DNA of 64,000 bases. It comes from Roseovarius sp. (GTDB taxonomy: Bacteria; Pseudomonadota; Alphaproteobacteria; Rhodobacterales; Rhodobacteraceae). Of the stretch, positions 63,844 to 64,000 are shown in pieces. The notes beneath the pieces were generated by a model that ran no database searches, was not told the origin of the DNA, and saw nothing but the letters and a program-made list of their open reading frames with translations. The stretch is taken from contig JAJFIA010000018.1 of assembly GCA_021775255.1 (NCBI GenBank), positions 30,875-94,874 of the forward strand. Direction: 5' to 3'. Each line of letters opens with the position of its first letter. Within the stretch, counting starts at the first letter, position 1. The position numbers were made by a program, and so were the translations under genes.

Positions 63844-63857
63844 GGCGAAACGCTTTA
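63844..63857. repeat. Fragment of the 117-bp repeat end
   Basis: Reverse complement reads TAAAGCGTTTCGC, the terminal sequence of the 117-bp element, and nothing more of the element is present. It supplies the stop codon TAA of the partial minus-strand gene that begins here. Confidence 0.5.
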
Positions 63858-64000
63858 CCGGTCTCCGAATCTGAGGCGTGAGGGGAGGGGTGGGAATCTT
63901 CGGTTTCGGGCGATGTCGTCGATGAAGTCGGCATCGAAGGGCTGGTTTAGGTTGGCGCCGTCGAAGGGGAAGCTCTGGTCGGGGATGCGGGGGTATTGGC
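63855..64000 (-). CDS. C-terminal end of an unknown protein (5' end outside window)
   Basis: A minus-strand frame open from the right edge to a TAA at 63857-63855, 48 codons. It ends in RFPPLPSRLRFGDR and contains SFPFDGANLNQPFDADFIDD, so codon pattern looks coding. Too short to place in a family. The stop is provided by the end of a 117-bp repeat fragment, so the original C-terminus may have been changed. Confidence 0.6.
   Translation of the reverse strand, partial: QYPRIPDQSFPFDGANLNQPFDADFIDDIARNRRFPPLPSRLRFGDR

Noticed and set aside
1..64000. CRISPR arrays, rRNA or tRNA genes, transposases
   Set aside because: No regularly spaced repeats, no rRNA-like or tRNA-like sequence, and no transposase or integrase motifs were found in any frame read.

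Overview
The window looks like a piece of a chromosome from an alphaproteobacterium of the Rhodobacterales (Roseobacter-like). The evidence is gene content and order: rho-hemJ divergent from maf-aroE-coaE-dnaQ, secB/fxsA/Tim44/mltA/smr, rimP-nusA-ylxR-infB behind an attenuator-like leader, the hemD-mic60-hemY block opposite tsaD-gpsA, a DUF2853 gene and ahcY. Base composition is moderately GC-rich, with a few clearly AT-richer patches. No tRNA, rRNA, CRISPR array or recognisable transposase was found.

Layout. 1-7.9 kb: a partial rho and hemJ run left and maf and its followers run right from an AT-rich gap with two perfect DnaA boxes, a good oriC candidate. 7.9-9.3 kb: palindromic repeats around and inside the 3' end of an MFS transporter gene, with a decayed copy of that 3' end. 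9.4-16.4 kb: CocE-type hydrolase, mutS, maeB. 16.5-24.3 kb: an inverted-repeat element, a second MFS transporter, an M19 dipeptidase and a five-gene Dpp/Opp-type ABC transporter, apparently a peptide uptake and hydrolysis unit. 24.3-32.8 kb: msrA, argG, an HPt protein divergent from a receiver-SpoIIE phosphatase, two Nudix genes, hslO, cca and an RNA methyltransferase. 32.8-34.8 kb: two L,D-transpeptidases flanking a CAP-domain lipoprotein. 34.8-40.8 kb: hemH, a methyltransferase, comF, a glutaredoxin-nitrilase-MarR run, ubiG and pip.

40.8-41.7 kb is an AT-rich island with a NYN-domain gene behind a strongly structured leader. 41.7-47.2 kb is the transcription/translation operon rimP-nusA-ylxR-infB. 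47.2-49.5 kb is a second AT-rich island, with two copies of a palindromic repeat, a secreted tail-collar protein, a DUF4189-like protein and a possible small ORF. 49.5-58.9 kb carries pheT, hemY, mic60, hemD, tsaD, gpsA, a YciI-like protein, a 106-nt imperfect palindrome, an EVE-domain gene and DUF1761. 58.9-64 kb carries a candidate minus-strand small RNA, DUF2853, ahcY with a hairpin over its ribosome-binding site, two paralogous secreted two-cysteine proteins, an FkbM methyltransferase, an HD hydrolase and the 3' end of an unknown gene.

Most noteworthy: a 117-bp double-hairpin repeat present in two nearly identical copies (33.3 and 47.2 kb) plus a decayed copy and a fragment, which supplies stop codons to neighbouring genes; the NYN gene and its leader; the oriC candidate; the orphan small RNA candidate; and the palindrome before the EVE gene. 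Start sites were chosen by eye from Shine-Dalgarno spacing and family N-termini, and no database search was possible.
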